Positions 34,621 through 44,880 are shown, numbered from the stretch's first letter. The stretch: DNA of 64,000 nt from Puniceibacterium antarcticum (GCF_002760615.1 NZ_AWWI01000016.1:62001-126000), one strand, 5' to 3'. A program made the numbers and translations. The notes: generated from the sequence alone by a model not told the origin.

Positions 34621-36680
34621 GCGGCAAGAAGATGATCGGCGTCGACGTCGGTGGCACCTTTACGGATGTGTTCGTTCTGGACGAAGCTGCAGGCACTGCC
34701 AGTGTTGCCAAGGTGCCTACCACGCGGCCCGACCAGTCTGGCGGCTTCTTGGATGGTATCGGCCGGCACGTCAGTGATCTGTCGGATGTGGCGGTGGTTG
34801 TGCATGGCACGACGGCCGGCACCAATGCGCTGCTGGAACGCAAGGGCGCAAAGATCGGCATCATCACCACGCAGGGTCTGCGCGATGTGCTGGAAATGCG
34901 CCGCCGTGACCGGCCCTGGACCTGGGGTTTGCGCGGTGATTTCGAACCCGTCGTGCCGCGTGATCTGCGCCTTGAGGTGCCAGAACGTACCTTGGCAGAC
35001 GGCACAATCCGCGTGCCCGTTGATCTGCAGGCCGTGCGTGACGCTGCGCAGCAGCTGCTGGATCAGGGATGTCTGGCGGTTGCGGTTCTCTTTGCCCATT
35101 CCTACGCCAACCCCGAAAACGAAGCCCTTGCCGTGGCCGCGCTGCGCGAGATCTGGCCGACGCCGCATGTGTCGGCCTCTCATGAAATCCTGCCAGAGAT
35201 CCGTGAATTCGAACGGTTTTCCACCACGGCGCTGAATGCCTATCTGCAACCCGAGGTGTCTGGTTACCTCGACCGGCTTGAAAGTGCGCTGAAAGGGGGC
35301 GGTTTTGAGGGCGAATTCATGATCGTGCAGTCCAATGGCGGCGTCATGGATGTTGGCACGGCCTGTCAGCTGCCGGTGCGCACAGCCCTGTCCGGCCCTG
35401 CCGCTGGTGTCATCGCGGCCGCCTATATTGCCGACACGGCGGGTTTTCCCGATGTGATCACGGGCGACATGGGCGGGACATCGTTTGATGTGTCGCTGAT
35501 CTCAGGCGGGCAGTCGATCCTGTCGCCGCAGACCTCGATTGATTTCGGCATGGTGGTGCGCACCCCGATGATCGAGATCACAACAATCGGGGCCGGCGGT
35601 GGGTCCATCGCCTGGGTGGACAAGGGCGGGTTGCTCAACATCGGGCCGGAAAGTGCCGGCTCCAACCCCGGGCCTGTGGCCTATGGGCTGGGCAACACGC
35701 GCCCGACGGTCACGGATGCCAACGTGGTTCTGGGGCGCATCGACCCTGACAACCCGATTGGCGGGAAACTGACCCGGCTGGATGTCGAAGCCGCGTCAAA
35801 GGCAATCGACATTCATGTCGGCGTGCCGCTGAACCTGACAACGCTAGAGGCTGCCGAGGCCATTCTGCGCGTCGCCAACAGCCGCATGGCCGGGGCGATC
35901 CGGCTGGTCAGCATCGAACGCGGCTTTGATCCCAAACGCTTTGCCTTCATGCCCTTTGGTGGCGGCGGCGCACTGCACACAGGCGCGATGCTGGCTGATG
36001 TGGGCATTGGCCGGGCCATCGTCCCGCGGTATCCTGGTGTCACCAGCGCCATGGGCTGTGTGATTGCTGATATGCGGCAGGATTTTGTCCAGACGATCAA
36101 CAGCCTTGCCGGTACTCTGGACACGACCAGCCTCTGCCGATTTATGCAAAGTCATGTGGATCAGGGGCTGGCCATGCTGACAGCGTCACGCACCACGTTC
36201 GAATCCCGCGATATCAGTTTTGAGCTGGATATGGCCTATCTGGGGCAGACCCACACGGTGTCTGTGCCGCTGACGGTCCAAGTGAACGACACGACGGTCG
36301 TCGCGCCCACGCTGGCGCAGATTGCTGCCGCCTTTGATGCCGCCTATATGGCCGCATACGGTCGCCTTCTGGACAAAGGCGTGCGCCGGGTGATGAACCT
36401 GCGCTCTGCCGTGACCGGGAAACGCCCCAAATTCGATCTCTCAACACTGGCGCCGGTGGGCGGACGGACCGGGGACGCGCTCAAAGGACATCGCGACGTG
36501 CATTTTGGCACCCAATGGTTCAGCACGGCGATCTATGATCGTCTGGCACTGCCGGTGGGCGCCGAAATCCACGGCCCGGCCATTCTTGAGCAGCCAGATA
36601 CAACAGTGCTGATTGAACCGGGGCTTATGGGGCGCGTCGACAGCTATGGAAACACCATCATCATGCGGGAGGACGCATAA
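34617..36680 (+). CDS. hyuA: HyuA-type hydantoinase/oxoprolinase, alpha subunit (ATPase)
   Basis: A 687-residue HyuA-family protein. The ASKHA-type phosphate-binding motif IGVDVGGTFTDVFVL is at residues 7-21, and further nucleotide-binding elements occur as GDMGGTSFDVSLISGG and GAGGGSIAWVD. ATP activates the cyclic substrate before ring opening by HyuB. ATG at 34617 overlaps the hyuB stop by four bases; the earlier in-frame start was dropped. The end shares one base with the isochorismatase-like gene. Confidence 0.92.
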   Translation: MSGKKMIGVDVGGTFTDVFVLDEAAGTASVAKVPTTRPDQSGGFLDGIGRHVSDLSDVAVVVHGTTAGTNALLERKGAKIGIITTQGLRDVLEMRRRDRPWTWGLRGDFEPVVPRDLRLEVPERTLADGTIRVPVDLQAVRDAAQQLLDQGCLAVAVLFAHSYANPENEALAVAALREIWPTPHVSASHEILPEIREFERFSTTALNAYLQPEVSGYLDRLESALKGGGFEGEFMIVQSNGGVMDVGTACQLPVRTALSGPAAGVIAAAYIADTAGFPDVITGDMGGTSFDVSLISGGQSILSPQTSIDFGMVVRTPMIEITTIGAGGGSIAWVDKGGLLNIGPESAGSNPGPVAYGLGNTRPTVTDANVVLGRIDPDNPIGGKLTRLDVEAASKAIDIHVGVPLNLTTLEAAEAILRVANSRMAGAIRLVSIERGFDPKRFAFMPFGGGGALHTGAMLADVGIGRAIVPRYPGVTSAMGCVIADMRQDFVQTINSLAGTLDTTSLCRFMQSHVDQGLAMLTASRTTFESRDISFELDMAYLGQTHTVSVPLTVQVNDTTVVAPTLAQIAAAFDAAYMAAYGRLLDKGVRRVMNLRSAVTGKRPKFDLSTLAPVGGRTGDALKGHRDVHFGTQWFSTAIYDRLALPVGAEIHGPAILEQPDTTVLIEPGLMGRVDSYGNTIIMREDA

Positions 36681-37297
36681 TGGATATCTCTCAGATTGAC
36701 CCGAAACGGACTGCTCTGCTGACAATTGATCTGCAAAACGACTTTTTGCATCCCGAAGGGGCCTATGGCCGCGCGGGACAGGGTGCGGAGAGCATCAAGG
36801 CGCTGCCGTCGCGGATTGCGCCGGTGCGCGATGCGTTACGGGCAAAGGGCGGTACCTATGTGTCGGCGCAGTTCACGCTGGTGCCAGGACCCGGGGGGGA
36901 ACCACTGATTGCGCCGCATCTCAAAGAACTGCGTCCCTTTCTGACCAAAGGCGATTTTGCACCGGGCGGTTTTGGCCATTCCCTTGTCGGGGATCTGGCC
37001 CCGGCGGATTATACCGTCGAAAAGGTTGCCTATTCCGCGTTCTATCAGTCCCGTCTTGAATATATCCTGCGCGCTCTGGACATCGACACGCTGATCATTG
37101 GTGGGATCGTGACGAATGGCGGCGTCGCATCGACCCTGCGTGACGCCCATCTGCGCAACGTTGATACCATCCTGCTGAGCGATGGCTGCGCTGCGTTCCG
37201 CTCAGAAGTGCATGAGGCGACGCTGATCTCTCTCGGCTCGCTTGGCGCGCAAATGACCTGCGCTGATGCTGTCGATTGGCTGGAGGGGGCGGCATGA
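36680..37297 (+). CDS. Isochorismatase-fold hydrolase lacking the amidase cysteine
   Basis: A 205-residue isochorismatase-superfamily protein. The catalytic Asp is in LLTIDLQNDFLHPEG (residues about 14-28) and a lysine occurs in LTKGDFAPGG. At the nucleophile position the family motif TNxCV reads TNGGV (GIVTNGGVASTLRDA), so the cysteine of nicotinamidase-, carbamoylsarcosine- or ureidoacrylate-type amidases is replaced by glycine, as in EntB and PhzD, which cleave a vinyl ether. The codons are GGC GGC, so this is not a sequence-reading artefact. It may therefore be a hydrolase of an enol ether rather than an amidase. It is coupled to hyuA and to the lyase. Confidence 0.83.
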   Translation: MDISQIDPKRTALLTIDLQNDFLHPEGAYGRAGQGAESIKALPSRIAPVRDALRAKGGTYVSAQFTLVPGPGGEPLIAPHLKELRPFLTKGDFAPGGFGHSLVGDLAPADYTVEKVAYSAFYQSRLEYILRALDIDTLIIGGIVTNGGVASTLRDAHLRNVDTILLSDGCAAFRSEVHEATLISLGSLGAQMTCADAVDWLEGAA

Positions 37298-38160
37298 GCC
37301 TGCGCTCTAGGTTGCAAGAGAGCCGCATCCTGACCGCGCCCGGTGTCTATGATGGCCTTACCGCTGCAATCGCCACCGAGGCAGGGTTCGAGGCGCTGTA
37401 TCTGAGCGGAGCTGCCGTCGCCTATACCCGGCTTGGGCGGCCCGATATCGGGCTGTCCACGGCATCTGAAATGGCCGATACGATGGCACTGATCGCGGAC
37501 AGGACCGATCTGCCTGTGATCATTGACGCCGATACCGGCTTTGGCAACGCGCTGAACGCGCAGCGGACCATACGCCAGTATGAACGCGCCGGCGCCTCGG
37601 CGCTGCAGGTCGAAGATCAGACCTACCCCAAACGTTGCGGCCATCTGGCGGACAAATCGCTGATCTCTGCCGCCGAAATGGTGGGCAAGCTGTCGGCGAT
37701 GGCCGATGCGCGCCATTCTGACGAGACGCTGATCATTGCCCGCACCGATGCGGTGGCTGTCGAAGGGATCGACGCCGCCTTTGACCGTGCCGAGCTTTAT
37801 GTCGAGGCGGGGGCGGATGTGCTGTTCATCGAAGCGCTGCGGTCGGTCGAGGAAATGCAGGCTGCGACGCAACGCTTTGCCGGACGCATCCCGCTTCTAG
37901 CCAATATGGTCGAGGGGGGTGCGACGCCGATTTCCTCGTCAGAGGATCTGGAGAAGATGGGGTTTTCCATCGTGATCTTTCCAGGTGGAATCGTGCGCGC
38001 GCTGGCGCGGACGGCGCAGGATTATTATGCCAGCCTTCGGGCCAATGGATCGAACCGGCGCTTTGCGGACCGGATGTTCGATTTCGACGGGCTGAATGCG
38101 GTGATCGGAACGCCTGCCCTGCTTGAAACCGGCCGCAAATACGGTCCCGCAGATGGCTGA
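37294..38160 (+). CDS. Isocitrate lyase/PEP mutase-family lyase (methylisocitrate or dimethylmalate lyase type)
   Basis: A 288-residue TIM-barrel lyase. Metal-binding aspartates lie in IDADTGFGN, and the catalytic loop reads EDQTYPKRCGH, with the Cys of true C-C lyases (2-methylisocitrate, 2,3-dimethylmalate or oxaloacetate-type enzymes) rather than the asparagine of PEP mutases. It should split a substituted malate or isocitrate into two smaller acids, one a 2-oxoacid. ATG at 37294 overlaps the previous stop (ATGA). The exact substrate is open. Confidence 0.87.
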   Translation: MSLRSRLQESRILTAPGVYDGLTAAIATEAGFEALYLSGAAVAYTRLGRPDIGLSTASEMADTMALIADRTDLPVIIDADTGFGNALNAQRTIRQYERAGASALQVEDQTYPKRCGHLADKSLISAAEMVGKLSAMADARHSDETLIIARTDAVAVEGIDAAFDRAELYVEAGADVLFIEALRSVEEMQAATQRFAGRIPLLANMVEGGATPISSSEDLEKMGFSIVIFPGGIVRALARTAQDYYASLRANGSNRRFADRMFDFDGLNAVIGTPALLETGRKYGPADG

Positions 38161-39517
38161 CATCGCCCCAACCCCCGAGTGTTTCGATTTTGAGACCGGC
38201 ACGCTGATCATTGGCGCGGGGGCTTGCGGCCTTGTCGCGGCTCTCGCCGCCCAAGAGGCGGGCGAGGAGGTGCTGGTGATCGAGGCTGATGCAGTCCCGC
38301 AAGGATCAACCGCGCTATCTGCGGGGCTGATCCCGGCTGCGGGTACCCGTCTGCAGGCTGTGGTCGGGATCACCGATGACGCGGCTTTGTTTGCCGCAGA
38401 TATCCAGAAAAAGGCCAAGTCGGAAAATGACCCCGATCTGGTCGATGCACTCGCCTGCGGGTCGGCGCCCGTGATCGATTGGCTGACGGATGAGATTGGT
38501 TTGCCGTTTTCGGTGGTGACGGATTTCGACTACCCGGGTCACAGCCGCCGCAGGATGCACGGTCTGCCCACGCGGTCTGGGGCTGAACTGATCGACCGGT
38601 TGCGCGCAGCGGCCGAGGACCGGGGTATCGACATCATTTGTGAACGCCGCGCCGTCACCCTGTATCACAGTGATCGCAAGATCACCGGCGTGCGATTGGA
38701 ACGTCCCGATGGTGCTGCAGAATCCATCGGCTGCGCCAAGCTGATCCTTGCCTGCAACGGCTTTGGCGGCAATCGTGCGATGGTGGCGCGGTATATGCCG
38801 GATATCGAAGACGCTGTCTGGTTCGGTCACGATGGCAACCGGGGTGAGGCAGTGCACTGGGGGCAGGCTTTGGGTGCGGCGACGCGCAATCTGGGCGCCT
38901 ATCAGGGGCATGGCAATGTGGCGCATCCGCATGGCATTCTGATCACCTGGGCGGTGATCACCCAAGGCGGGTTTCAGATCAACAGCTACGGACAGCGTTT
39001 CTGGGACGAAAGCCAGGGTTATTCCGAAGCGGCCCGCGCCGTGCTGTCCCAGCCCGATGGTCGGGCCTTTGCGATCTTTGATCACCGCATTGCTGAGATC
39101 GCGCGTCAGTTCGCTGATTTCAAGCAGGCAGAGGCACAGGGCGCCATAAAATCAGCGGAGAGTGGTGAAGCGCTTGCGCGGCTGCTTGGTGTGCCAGAAG
39201 CCGCGCTGGCGCAGGAGATTGCCGCGCGGCCTGTCGGTGGAAATGATCGTTTCGAGCGAAAGTTCGACATGCAGCCGCTTGTTCCTCCCTATATGGGTGT
39301 GCAGGTGAGCGGCGCGTTGTTTCACACGCAGGGCGGTCTGGAAACAGATACAGATGGTCGTGTGCGCGGCACGGACGGGAGCCTGTTTCCCAATCTCTTT
39401 GCTGCGGGCGGTGCGGCCTGTGGTGTCTCCGGTACGGGCGACAGTGGCTATCTCTCCGGCAACGGGCTGCTTGCGGCAGTGGTTCTGGGATATAGCGCGG
39501 GCCGTGGAGGGGTTTGA
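38153..39517 (+). CDS. FAD-dependent dehydrogenase (fumarate reductase/tricarballylate dehydrogenase type)
   Basis: A 454-residue flavoprotein. The dinucleotide-binding motif is TLIIGAGACGLVAALAAQEAG at about residues 17-37, and the C-terminal FAD segment is GDSGYLSGNGLLAAVVLG. The architecture is that of the succinate dehydrogenase/fumarate reductase flavoprotein and 3-ketosteroid dehydrogenase group, which introduce or remove a C=C next to a carbonyl or carboxylate. No heme or iron-sulfur motif is present. ATG at 38153 overlaps the lyase end by eight bases in another frame. It is last in the operon. Confidence 0.85.
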   Translation: MADIAPTPECFDFETGTLIIGAGACGLVAALAAQEAGEEVLVIEADAVPQGSTALSAGLIPAAGTRLQAVVGITDDAALFAADIQKKAKSENDPDLVDALACGSAPVIDWLTDEIGLPFSVVTDFDYPGHSRRRMHGLPTRSGAELIDRLRAAAEDRGIDIICERRAVTLYHSDRKITGVRLERPDGAAESIGCAKLILACNGFGGNRAMVARYMPDIEDAVWFGHDGNRGEAVHWGQALGAATRNLGAYQGHGNVAHPHGILITWAVITQGGFQINSYGQRFWDESQGYSEAARAVLSQPDGRAFAIFDHRIAEIARQFADFKQAEAQGAIKSAESGEALARLLGVPEAALAQEIAARPVGGNDRFERKFDMQPLVPPYMGVQVSGALFHTQGGLETDTDGRVRGTDGSLFPNLFAAGGAACGVSGTGDSGYLSGNGLLAAVVLGYSAGRGGV

Positions 39518-39705
39518 TCGAGAATGCGACCACCTCTCGGGGGAAACGTAAGCTGTTGAGCCCCAGCATGTTGGTCTGAATAATCATACTGCGAGTGTTG
39601 CGCTGCCACGCCATTTCCAACAACCCGATGATATCACCCATCTGCGTCACCGTGTACGGATTTGCAAGCGCTTGAAACCGATTGGAAAAAGCCGCCTTTC
39701 CGCCG

Positions 39706-40362
39706 TCAGAATTCAACTTCGAGTTCGAGGATTTCTTCCGGTTCGGCCAGCGCGCCCCCTGTCCATTCCTGCATCGGTGCCCAGGCGAGGATGTGGTCGA
39801 TATACACCTCAAGCTGTGGGCCCATGTCCACCGCATAGGTGCGGAATCGTGTGCAGACCGGGGCGAACATGGCATCGGCGACCGAAGGTGTGTCGCCCAT
39901 GAGGAAAGGCCCCTTGTAGGCATCAAGGCACTCTTGCCAGATTGTGCGGACACGGTCGACATCGGGGCGGGCGCCAGAAAACATCTTGAAACTCTTGTGG
40001 CGCGCCTTGAGGTTCATTGGCAGCGCTGAGCGCAGATTGTAAAAGCCGGAATGCATCTCGCCCGAGATCGCGCGGCAATGCGCCCGTCTTGCCACGTCCC
40101 TTGGATAGAGCCCCGCATCGGGAAAGGTCTCGTTCAGATATTCGGCTATGGCGAGCGTATCCCAGACCGCGACCGTTCCATGGGTCAGGCGCGGCACGCG
40201 CACGGATGGTGACAGCAGCAAAAGCTCTTGCCGGTAGTCGGCATCATCAGGATCAACAGGCGCTTCGGTGAAATTCAGACCGGACAACTTGCACAGTAAC
40301 CAGCCGCGCAGTGACCACGAGGAATAGTTCTTCGATGAAATCGTAAGCGTTGCCTGTGCCAT
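39706..40362 (-). CDS. Glutathione S-transferase family protein
   Basis: A 218-residue GST. The N-terminal thioredoxin-like domain contains SKNYSSWSLRGWLLCKLSG and the cis-proline region VRVPRLTHG, followed by the glutathione-binding DTLAIAEYLNE; the C-terminal helical domain starts near residue 90. Similar to the YfcF/YibF-type bacterial group. It is convergent with the FAD dehydrogenase gene (188-base gap without an obvious terminator) and divergent from phaZ. Substrate unknown. Confidence 0.88.
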   Translation of the reverse strand: MAQATLTISSKNYSSWSLRGWLLCKLSGLNFTEAPVDPDDADYRQELLLLSPSVRVPRLTHGTVAVWDTLAIAEYLNETFPDAGLYPRDVARRAHCRAISGEMHSGFYNLRSALPMNLKARHKSFKMFSGARPDVDRVRTIWQECLDAYKGPFLMGDTPSVADAMFAPVCTRFRTYAVDMGPQLEVYIDHILAWAPMQEWTGGALAEPEEILELEVEF

Positions 40363-40466
40363 CTTGTCCTGTCCGTCCTTTGAACCGGCGGGGTCATTAG
40401 GATTCTTGTCGCATGATGCGTCGCGATGTGACTAGCGTTTTCCAGCAACCCGGAGGTTTAACACCC

Positions 40467-41678
40467 GTGCTTTATGCTGCGTATCAAGGACTTGATGATT
40501 TTTTCGCCCCTTTGAGAAGCGCCTCTGCCCTGGGGCTGGCGCTCAGCCCGCTTGGCAGCGGTCCATTCGGGGCTGTGGCGCGAAAACAGGCGGCGGCGCT
40601 GGAGATGCTGAGCCGATTCAAGCTGAGCCATACACGCCCTGCTTTTGGCATTGGCAAGGTGCAGGTGGAAAACCGCGAGGTCCGGGTGACCGAAGAGGTG
40701 GTCTGCGATCTGCCGTTCGGGCAGCTTGTTCATTTCAAACGTGACATTGATACGCCGCAGCCAAGGGTGCTGGTCTGTGCGCCGCTTTCGGGTCATTTCG
40801 CCACCTTGCTGGTGGGAACGGTTAAGACGCTGCTGCGCGACCATGATGTCTATATCACCGACTGGAAAAACGCGCGGGATGTGCCGCGAGACGCCGGCGT
40901 ATTCGGCGTCGATGAATATGTGGGCTATATCATCCGTTTCCTGGAAGAAATCGGCCCCGGGGCGCATCTGCTGGCGGTGTGCCAGCCCTGTGTTCAGGCA
41001 CTGGCAGCGGTTGCCGTCATGTCCGAGCAGAACAACCCCGCAACCCCGCGCAGTATGGTGCTGATGGCGGGCCCGGTGGATGTTCGCGAAAGTCCGACGG
41101 CGGTGAACGAACTGGCCGATGAAAAGCCGCTGGAGTGGTTCAAGCGCAATGTGATTGCCACTGTGCCGGGGCGCTATCCGGGGGGCGGGCGTCGGGTTTA
41201 TCCGGGCTTCCTGCAGCTCACGGCTTTCCTGATGATGAACATGGATCGTCACAAGACGCAGCACAGCAAGATGTACGCACATCTGGCGGCCGGCGAAGAG
41301 AGCGAAGCCGCAAAGATCAAGGATTTCTATGACGAGTATTTCGCGGTGCTCGACATGACCGAGGAATTCTACATCGAAACCATCGACAGGGTATTCCAGC
41401 GTGCTGAACTGGCCACCGGCGATTTCCATTTTCACGGGGAAAAGGTGCGCCCTGAAGCAATACGCAAGACAGCGCTTCTGACCGTCGAGGGTGGGCGGGA
41501 CGACATATGCGGTTTGGGGCAGACCGCTGCGGCCCATGATCTGTGCACATCACTGCGTCCCCACCTGAAGCGGCATCATCTGCAAGCCAATGTTGGGCAC
41601 TACGGCGTTTTCAACGGACGCAGGTGGGAAAATGAGATCTATCCTGTGGTGCGCAACATGATCCTTGCCATGGAATAG
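40467..41678 (+). CDS. phaZ: Intracellular polyhydroxyalkanoate depolymerase PhaZ
   Basis: A 403-residue alpha/beta-hydrolase of the intracellular PHA depolymerase family. The nucleophile elbow is AVCQPCVQAL with cysteine in the family position, and QANVGHYGVFNGRRWENEIYP near the C-terminus supplies the catalytic His and conserved tail. It mobilises stored polyhydroxybutyrate. The frame opens at 40413, but GTG at 40467 follows CCCGGAGGTTTAAC and gives MLYAAYQGLDD, the usual start of the family. No phaC or phasin gene is adjacent. It is divergent from the GST gene. Confidence 0.88.
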   Translation: MLYAAYQGLDDFFAPLRSASALGLALSPLGSGPFGAVARKQAAALEMLSRFKLSHTRPAFGIGKVQVENREVRVTEEVVCDLPFGQLVHFKRDIDTPQPRVLVCAPLSGHFATLLVGTVKTLLRDHDVYITDWKNARDVPRDAGVFGVDEYVGYIIRFLEEIGPGAHLLAVCQPCVQALAAVAVMSEQNNPATPRSMVLMAGPVDVRESPTAVNELADEKPLEWFKRNVIATVPGRYPGGGRRVYPGFLQLTAFLMMNMDRHKTQHSKMYAHLAAGEESEAAKIKDFYDEYFAVLDMTEEFYIETIDRVFQRAELATGDFHFHGEKVRPEAIRKTALLTVEGGRDDICGLGQTAAAHDLCTSLRPHLKRHHLQANVGHYGVFNGRRWENEIYPVVRNMILAME

Positions 41679-41908
41679 AGATTGCGAAATGCGGGCATCA
41701 ATCGACCCCACCGAATGGCATAGGTCCCTCCTGAATTGATCCAAGACCACTGCTCCTGAGCTATATCTGGTTTTTTGAGCGGCCAAAGGGTTTGTCGCCG
41801 CGCAGCCTTAAGGATTTTGCGGCAACCTTGCATCGGATAATCACGGCCTTCCCGTTTGGTCGAGCGCGAAATCCGATGCTGTTTGTACCGGGTAAAACCG
41901 GAAACGCT

Positions 41909-43330
41909 TCAGTTCTTTACCATCACATGCCGGACGGTGGTGTAATCCTCAAGGGAATAGATCGACATATCCTTGCCATAACCCGACCGTTTCAACCCGC
42001 CATGTGGCATCTCGTTGGTCAGCATGAAATGTGTGTTCACCCAGGTGCAACCATAGCGCAGGCGCGATGCGATCTGCATCCCGCGCCCGATATCCTTTGT
42101 CCATACCGAGGAGGCAAGGCCATAGCCGCTGTCATTGGCCCAGCCAACCGCCTGTTCCAAATCGTTGAAGCGGGTCACCGACACGACGGGACCGAACACC
42201 TCTCGTTGCACGATCTCATCGCTCTGCTCGGCGTTCGCGACCACCGTTGGTTTGTAATAGAATCCGGTGCCATGGACCGCTCCGCCCGTGGCAATCTCGA
42301 TATGGCCGCACTCGCGTGCGCGTTCCACAAAGCCTGACACGCGGTCCAGCTGACGGCCTGAAATCAGTGGTCCCATCTCGTTTTCGGTGTCATCGGCCAG
42401 ATCGTACTTGATCGCGTCCACTGCGCCCGACAGATCCGCGACAAGGTTTTCATAGACGGAATCGCTGGCATAGACGCGACAGGCGGCGGTGCAATCCTGA
42501 CCTGAATTGTAAAATCCGAAGGCTGCCAGCCCTTCGACCACCTCTGCGATATCGGCATCGTCCAGCACGATCACCGGCGCCTTGCCGCCCAGCTCAAGAT
42601 GGGTGCGCTTGATGCTGCTGGCCGCCGCCTGGATCATCTTGGATCCGGTTCCGATGTCGCCGGTCAGCGAGATCATGTCGATCCCGGCATGGTTCACCAG
42701 ATGGCTGCCCACGGTCTGACCGCGACCGGTCACTATATTGACCACGCCGCTCGGCAGGACGTCGGCAAGGATCTTTGCCATCTTGAGGGCGCTCAACGGC
42801 GTCATCTCGGACGGTTTGAAGACAATGGTGTTGCCGCCCGCAAGCGCCGGGGCCAGTTTCCAGGCCATCATCATCAGCGGGTAGTTCCAAGGCGCAATCG
42901 ACGCCACGACCCCGACCGGATCGCGCCGCACCATCGAAGTATAGCCTTCGAGGTATTCGCCCGCCAGCATCCCCGTCATGGTCCGCACAGCCCCGGCAAA
43001 GAATCTGTAAGTGTCCACGATGGCAGGCATTTCGTCGTTCAGCGCGCAATTGATCGGCTTGCCGCAGTTCAGCGCCTCAAGCTTTGCAAAGTCCTCCGCC
43101 TCGGCTTCGATCCGATCAGCGATTCTGAGCAGATAGCCCGACCGCTGAGCCGGGGTTGTGCGTGACCATGTGGCAAAGGCGGCCTGTGCTGCGGCGACAG
43201 CTGCATCAACCTGTTGCGGCGATGCCTCGGGCTGGTCCTGGATCACCAGGCCGGTGCGGGGATTGAGCACTGTGTCGCCGGGGGCCGCGCCGGATTCTAA
43301 CCGGTCGCCAATCAAGAGGTGTGTATCCAT
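41909..43330 (-). CDS. Aldehyde dehydrogenase (aminobutyraldehyde dehydrogenase type)
   Basis: A 473-residue NAD-dependent aldehyde dehydrogenase. The catalytic glutamate is in LELGGKAP and the nucleophilic cysteine in [12 protein letters not shown]. It most resembles gamma-aminobutyraldehyde dehydrogenases of the YdcW/PuuC group, in keeping with the polyamine-type importer upstream in the operon. ATG at 43330 ([11 protein letters not shown]) follows the upstream ALDH by 62 bases; the longer frame was trimmed. Last gene of the operon. Confidence 0.87.
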   Translation of the reverse strand: MDTHLLIGDRLESGAAPGDTVLNPRTGLVIQDQPEASPQQVDAAVAAAQAAFATWSRTTPAQRSGYLLRIADRIEAEAEDFAKLEALNCGKPINCALNDEMPAIVDTYRFFAGAVRTMTGMLAGEYLEGYTSMVRRDPVGVVASIAPWNYPLMMMAWKLAPALAGGNTIVFKPSEMTPLSALKMAKILADVLPSGVVNIVTGRGQTVGSHLVNHAGIDMISLTGDIGTGSKMIQAAASSIKRTHLELGGKAPVIVLDDADIAEVVEGLAAFGFYNSGQDCTAACRVYASDSVYENLVADLSGAVDAIKYDLADDTENEMGPLISGRQLDRVSGFVERARECGHIEIATGGAVHGTGFYYKPTVVANAEQSDEIVQREVFGPVVSVTRFNDLEQAVGWANDSGYGLASSVWTKDIGRGMQIASRLRYGCTWVNTHFMLTNEMPHGGLKRSGYGKDMSIYSLEDYTTVRHVMVKN

Positions 43331-43392
43331 GTTGATGACTTTCCTGTGGATGGTTTCAGCGGGGGTGCCATCACCCCCGCCGGAAAGAGTGG

Positions 43393-44880
43393 CTACCAGC
43401 CGCCCTCGGCACGCCGGTCGTATTTTTCGCCGCTGAGGTTGAAGACCAGCAGCTTGCGTTCGGTGAAGGTTTCCAGAAACCATTGTGACAACTCGCGGCC
43501 CACACCGGACTGACCCGCACCGCCAAAAGGTGCCAGCTGGTCCCAGTAGTTCGAGGTTTCGTTGATGTTCACCGTGCCATGCGGCAGCGCCTCGCCGACT
43601 CGCCAGGCGGTGGCAAGGTCCTGTGTCCAGAGCGAAGCGATGAGGCCCAGGCCGGACTGATGCGCGATCTTAATTGCTTCCTGCGCTGACGAGATCTTGA
43701 TGATCGGCGCGACGGGGCCAAAGGTTTCCTCCTGAGCGATCAGCATGTCGGTGGTAACACCGGTCAGAATGGTGGCGGGGAAATACAGCCCCTCTTCGCG
43801 GCCGAATTGTTCGATCTGTGCTCCCTTGGCTATCGCATCCTCCACATGTGCCTTGACCCGGCTGAGCGTGGCCGCATTGCAGAGCGGTCCCATTTCGGTC
43901 TCTTCATCCGCCGGATTGCCGATCTTCAGCAATGCCGCCTTGGCACGAAACTTTTCCAGGAATTCGTCATACACCGCCTCATGTACCAACAGGCGCTCGG
44001 CCGAGGTGCAGACCTGCCCCGCGTAGTAGAAACAGCCGTTCATCGCACCATCGACCGCAGCGTCTATATTGGCATCCGCAAGGATGATGAAGGGCCCGTC
44101 GCCACCCAATTCCAGCAGATGCGGGCGCAGCGCGCATTTCTCGGCAATGCCTCGGCCCGTCGCGGTGGATCCGGTAAAGAACACGCCGTCCACGCCTTTA
44201 CTTTCGACCAGCGCCGCGCCGACATCGCCATGGCCCTGCACCACGTTTATCACACCGTCGGGCAGGCCAGCATCCTTGAATACATCGGCCAGCATGGCGC
44301 AGCAGACGGCGGCATATTCTGATGGCTTCCAAATCACCGTGTTGCCCGCTGCCACGATATGCGCGAGCGCGATCGAGGAGATGTCGGTCGGAAAATTATA
44401 GGGCGTGATCGCGGCCACCACGCCAAGGGGGCGGTGGTTCATCACCAGCCGCTTATTTGTGGTGCGTTCCTGCGTCGATGGAAAGGAGAGCCCGCGGTGG
44501 CGCAGTATCTCTTCTGCTGATTTTGACCAGGACGGCACCGAGTATTCGAACACCTCTTCGCGGGCATCGGTGATCGGCTTGCCTATCTCTGCGCTCAGCA
44601 TCTGCGCGATGGGTTCGGCCCGTTCCAGAAACAGAGCGTGGATGCGCCGCATGATCTGCGCGCGTTCGATCACCGACAAGGCGGCCCAGGCCGGCTGTGC
44701 GGCACGGGCCGCGGCAACGGCGCGGGCGGCGTCAGCTGCGCTGCATCTGCCGACCTCGTGCAGGATCGATCCGTCATGGGGTGTCTGCACCGCAAATGTG
44801 CCGGCGGACCCGTCCACCCATTCGCCGCCGATAAGTGCGGCTTTTGTCACGTCGGTTTTGATCTTTGGATATGCGTTCAT
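43393..44880 (-). CDS. Aldehyde dehydrogenase (succinate-semialdehyde/lactaldehyde type)
   Basis: A 495-residue aldehyde dehydrogenase with LELGGDGPF (general base Glu) and [12 protein letters not shown] (catalytic Cys). It is clearly distinct from the next ALDH in the operon, so the two likely act on different aldehydes, for example aminobutyraldehyde and succinate semialdehyde (inference). ATG is preceded by GGGAGGCTGCT. It follows the transporter permease by 28 bases. Confidence 0.88.
   Translation of the reverse strand: MNAYPKIKTDVTKAALIGGEWVDGSAGTFAVQTPHDGSILHEVGRCSAADAARAVAAARAAQPAWAALSVIERAQIMRRIHALFLERAEPIAQMLSAEIGKPITDAREEVFEYSVPSWSKSAEEILRHRGLSFPSTQERTTNKRLVMNHRPLGVVAAITPYNFPTDISSIALAHIVAAGNTVIWKPSEYAAVCCAMLADVFKDAGLPDGVINVVQGHGDVGAALVESKGVDGVFFTGSTATGRGIAEKCALRPHLLELGGDGPFIILADANIDAAVDGAMNGCFYYAGQVCTSAERLLVHEAVYDEFLEKFRAKAALLKIGNPADEETEMGPLCNAATLSRVKAHVEDAIAKGAQIEQFGREEGLYFPATILTGVTTDMLIAQEETFGPVAPIIKISSAQEAIKIAHQSGLGLIASLWTQDLATAWRVGEALPHGTVNINETSNYWDQLAPFGGAGQSGVGRELSQWFLETFTERKLLVFNLSGEKYDRRAEGGW

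Noticed and set aside
34076-35249. Long antisense frames across hyuB and hyuA
   Set aside because: High-GC shadow frames rich in Arg, Pro and His; the sense genes have clear families and catalytic motifs.
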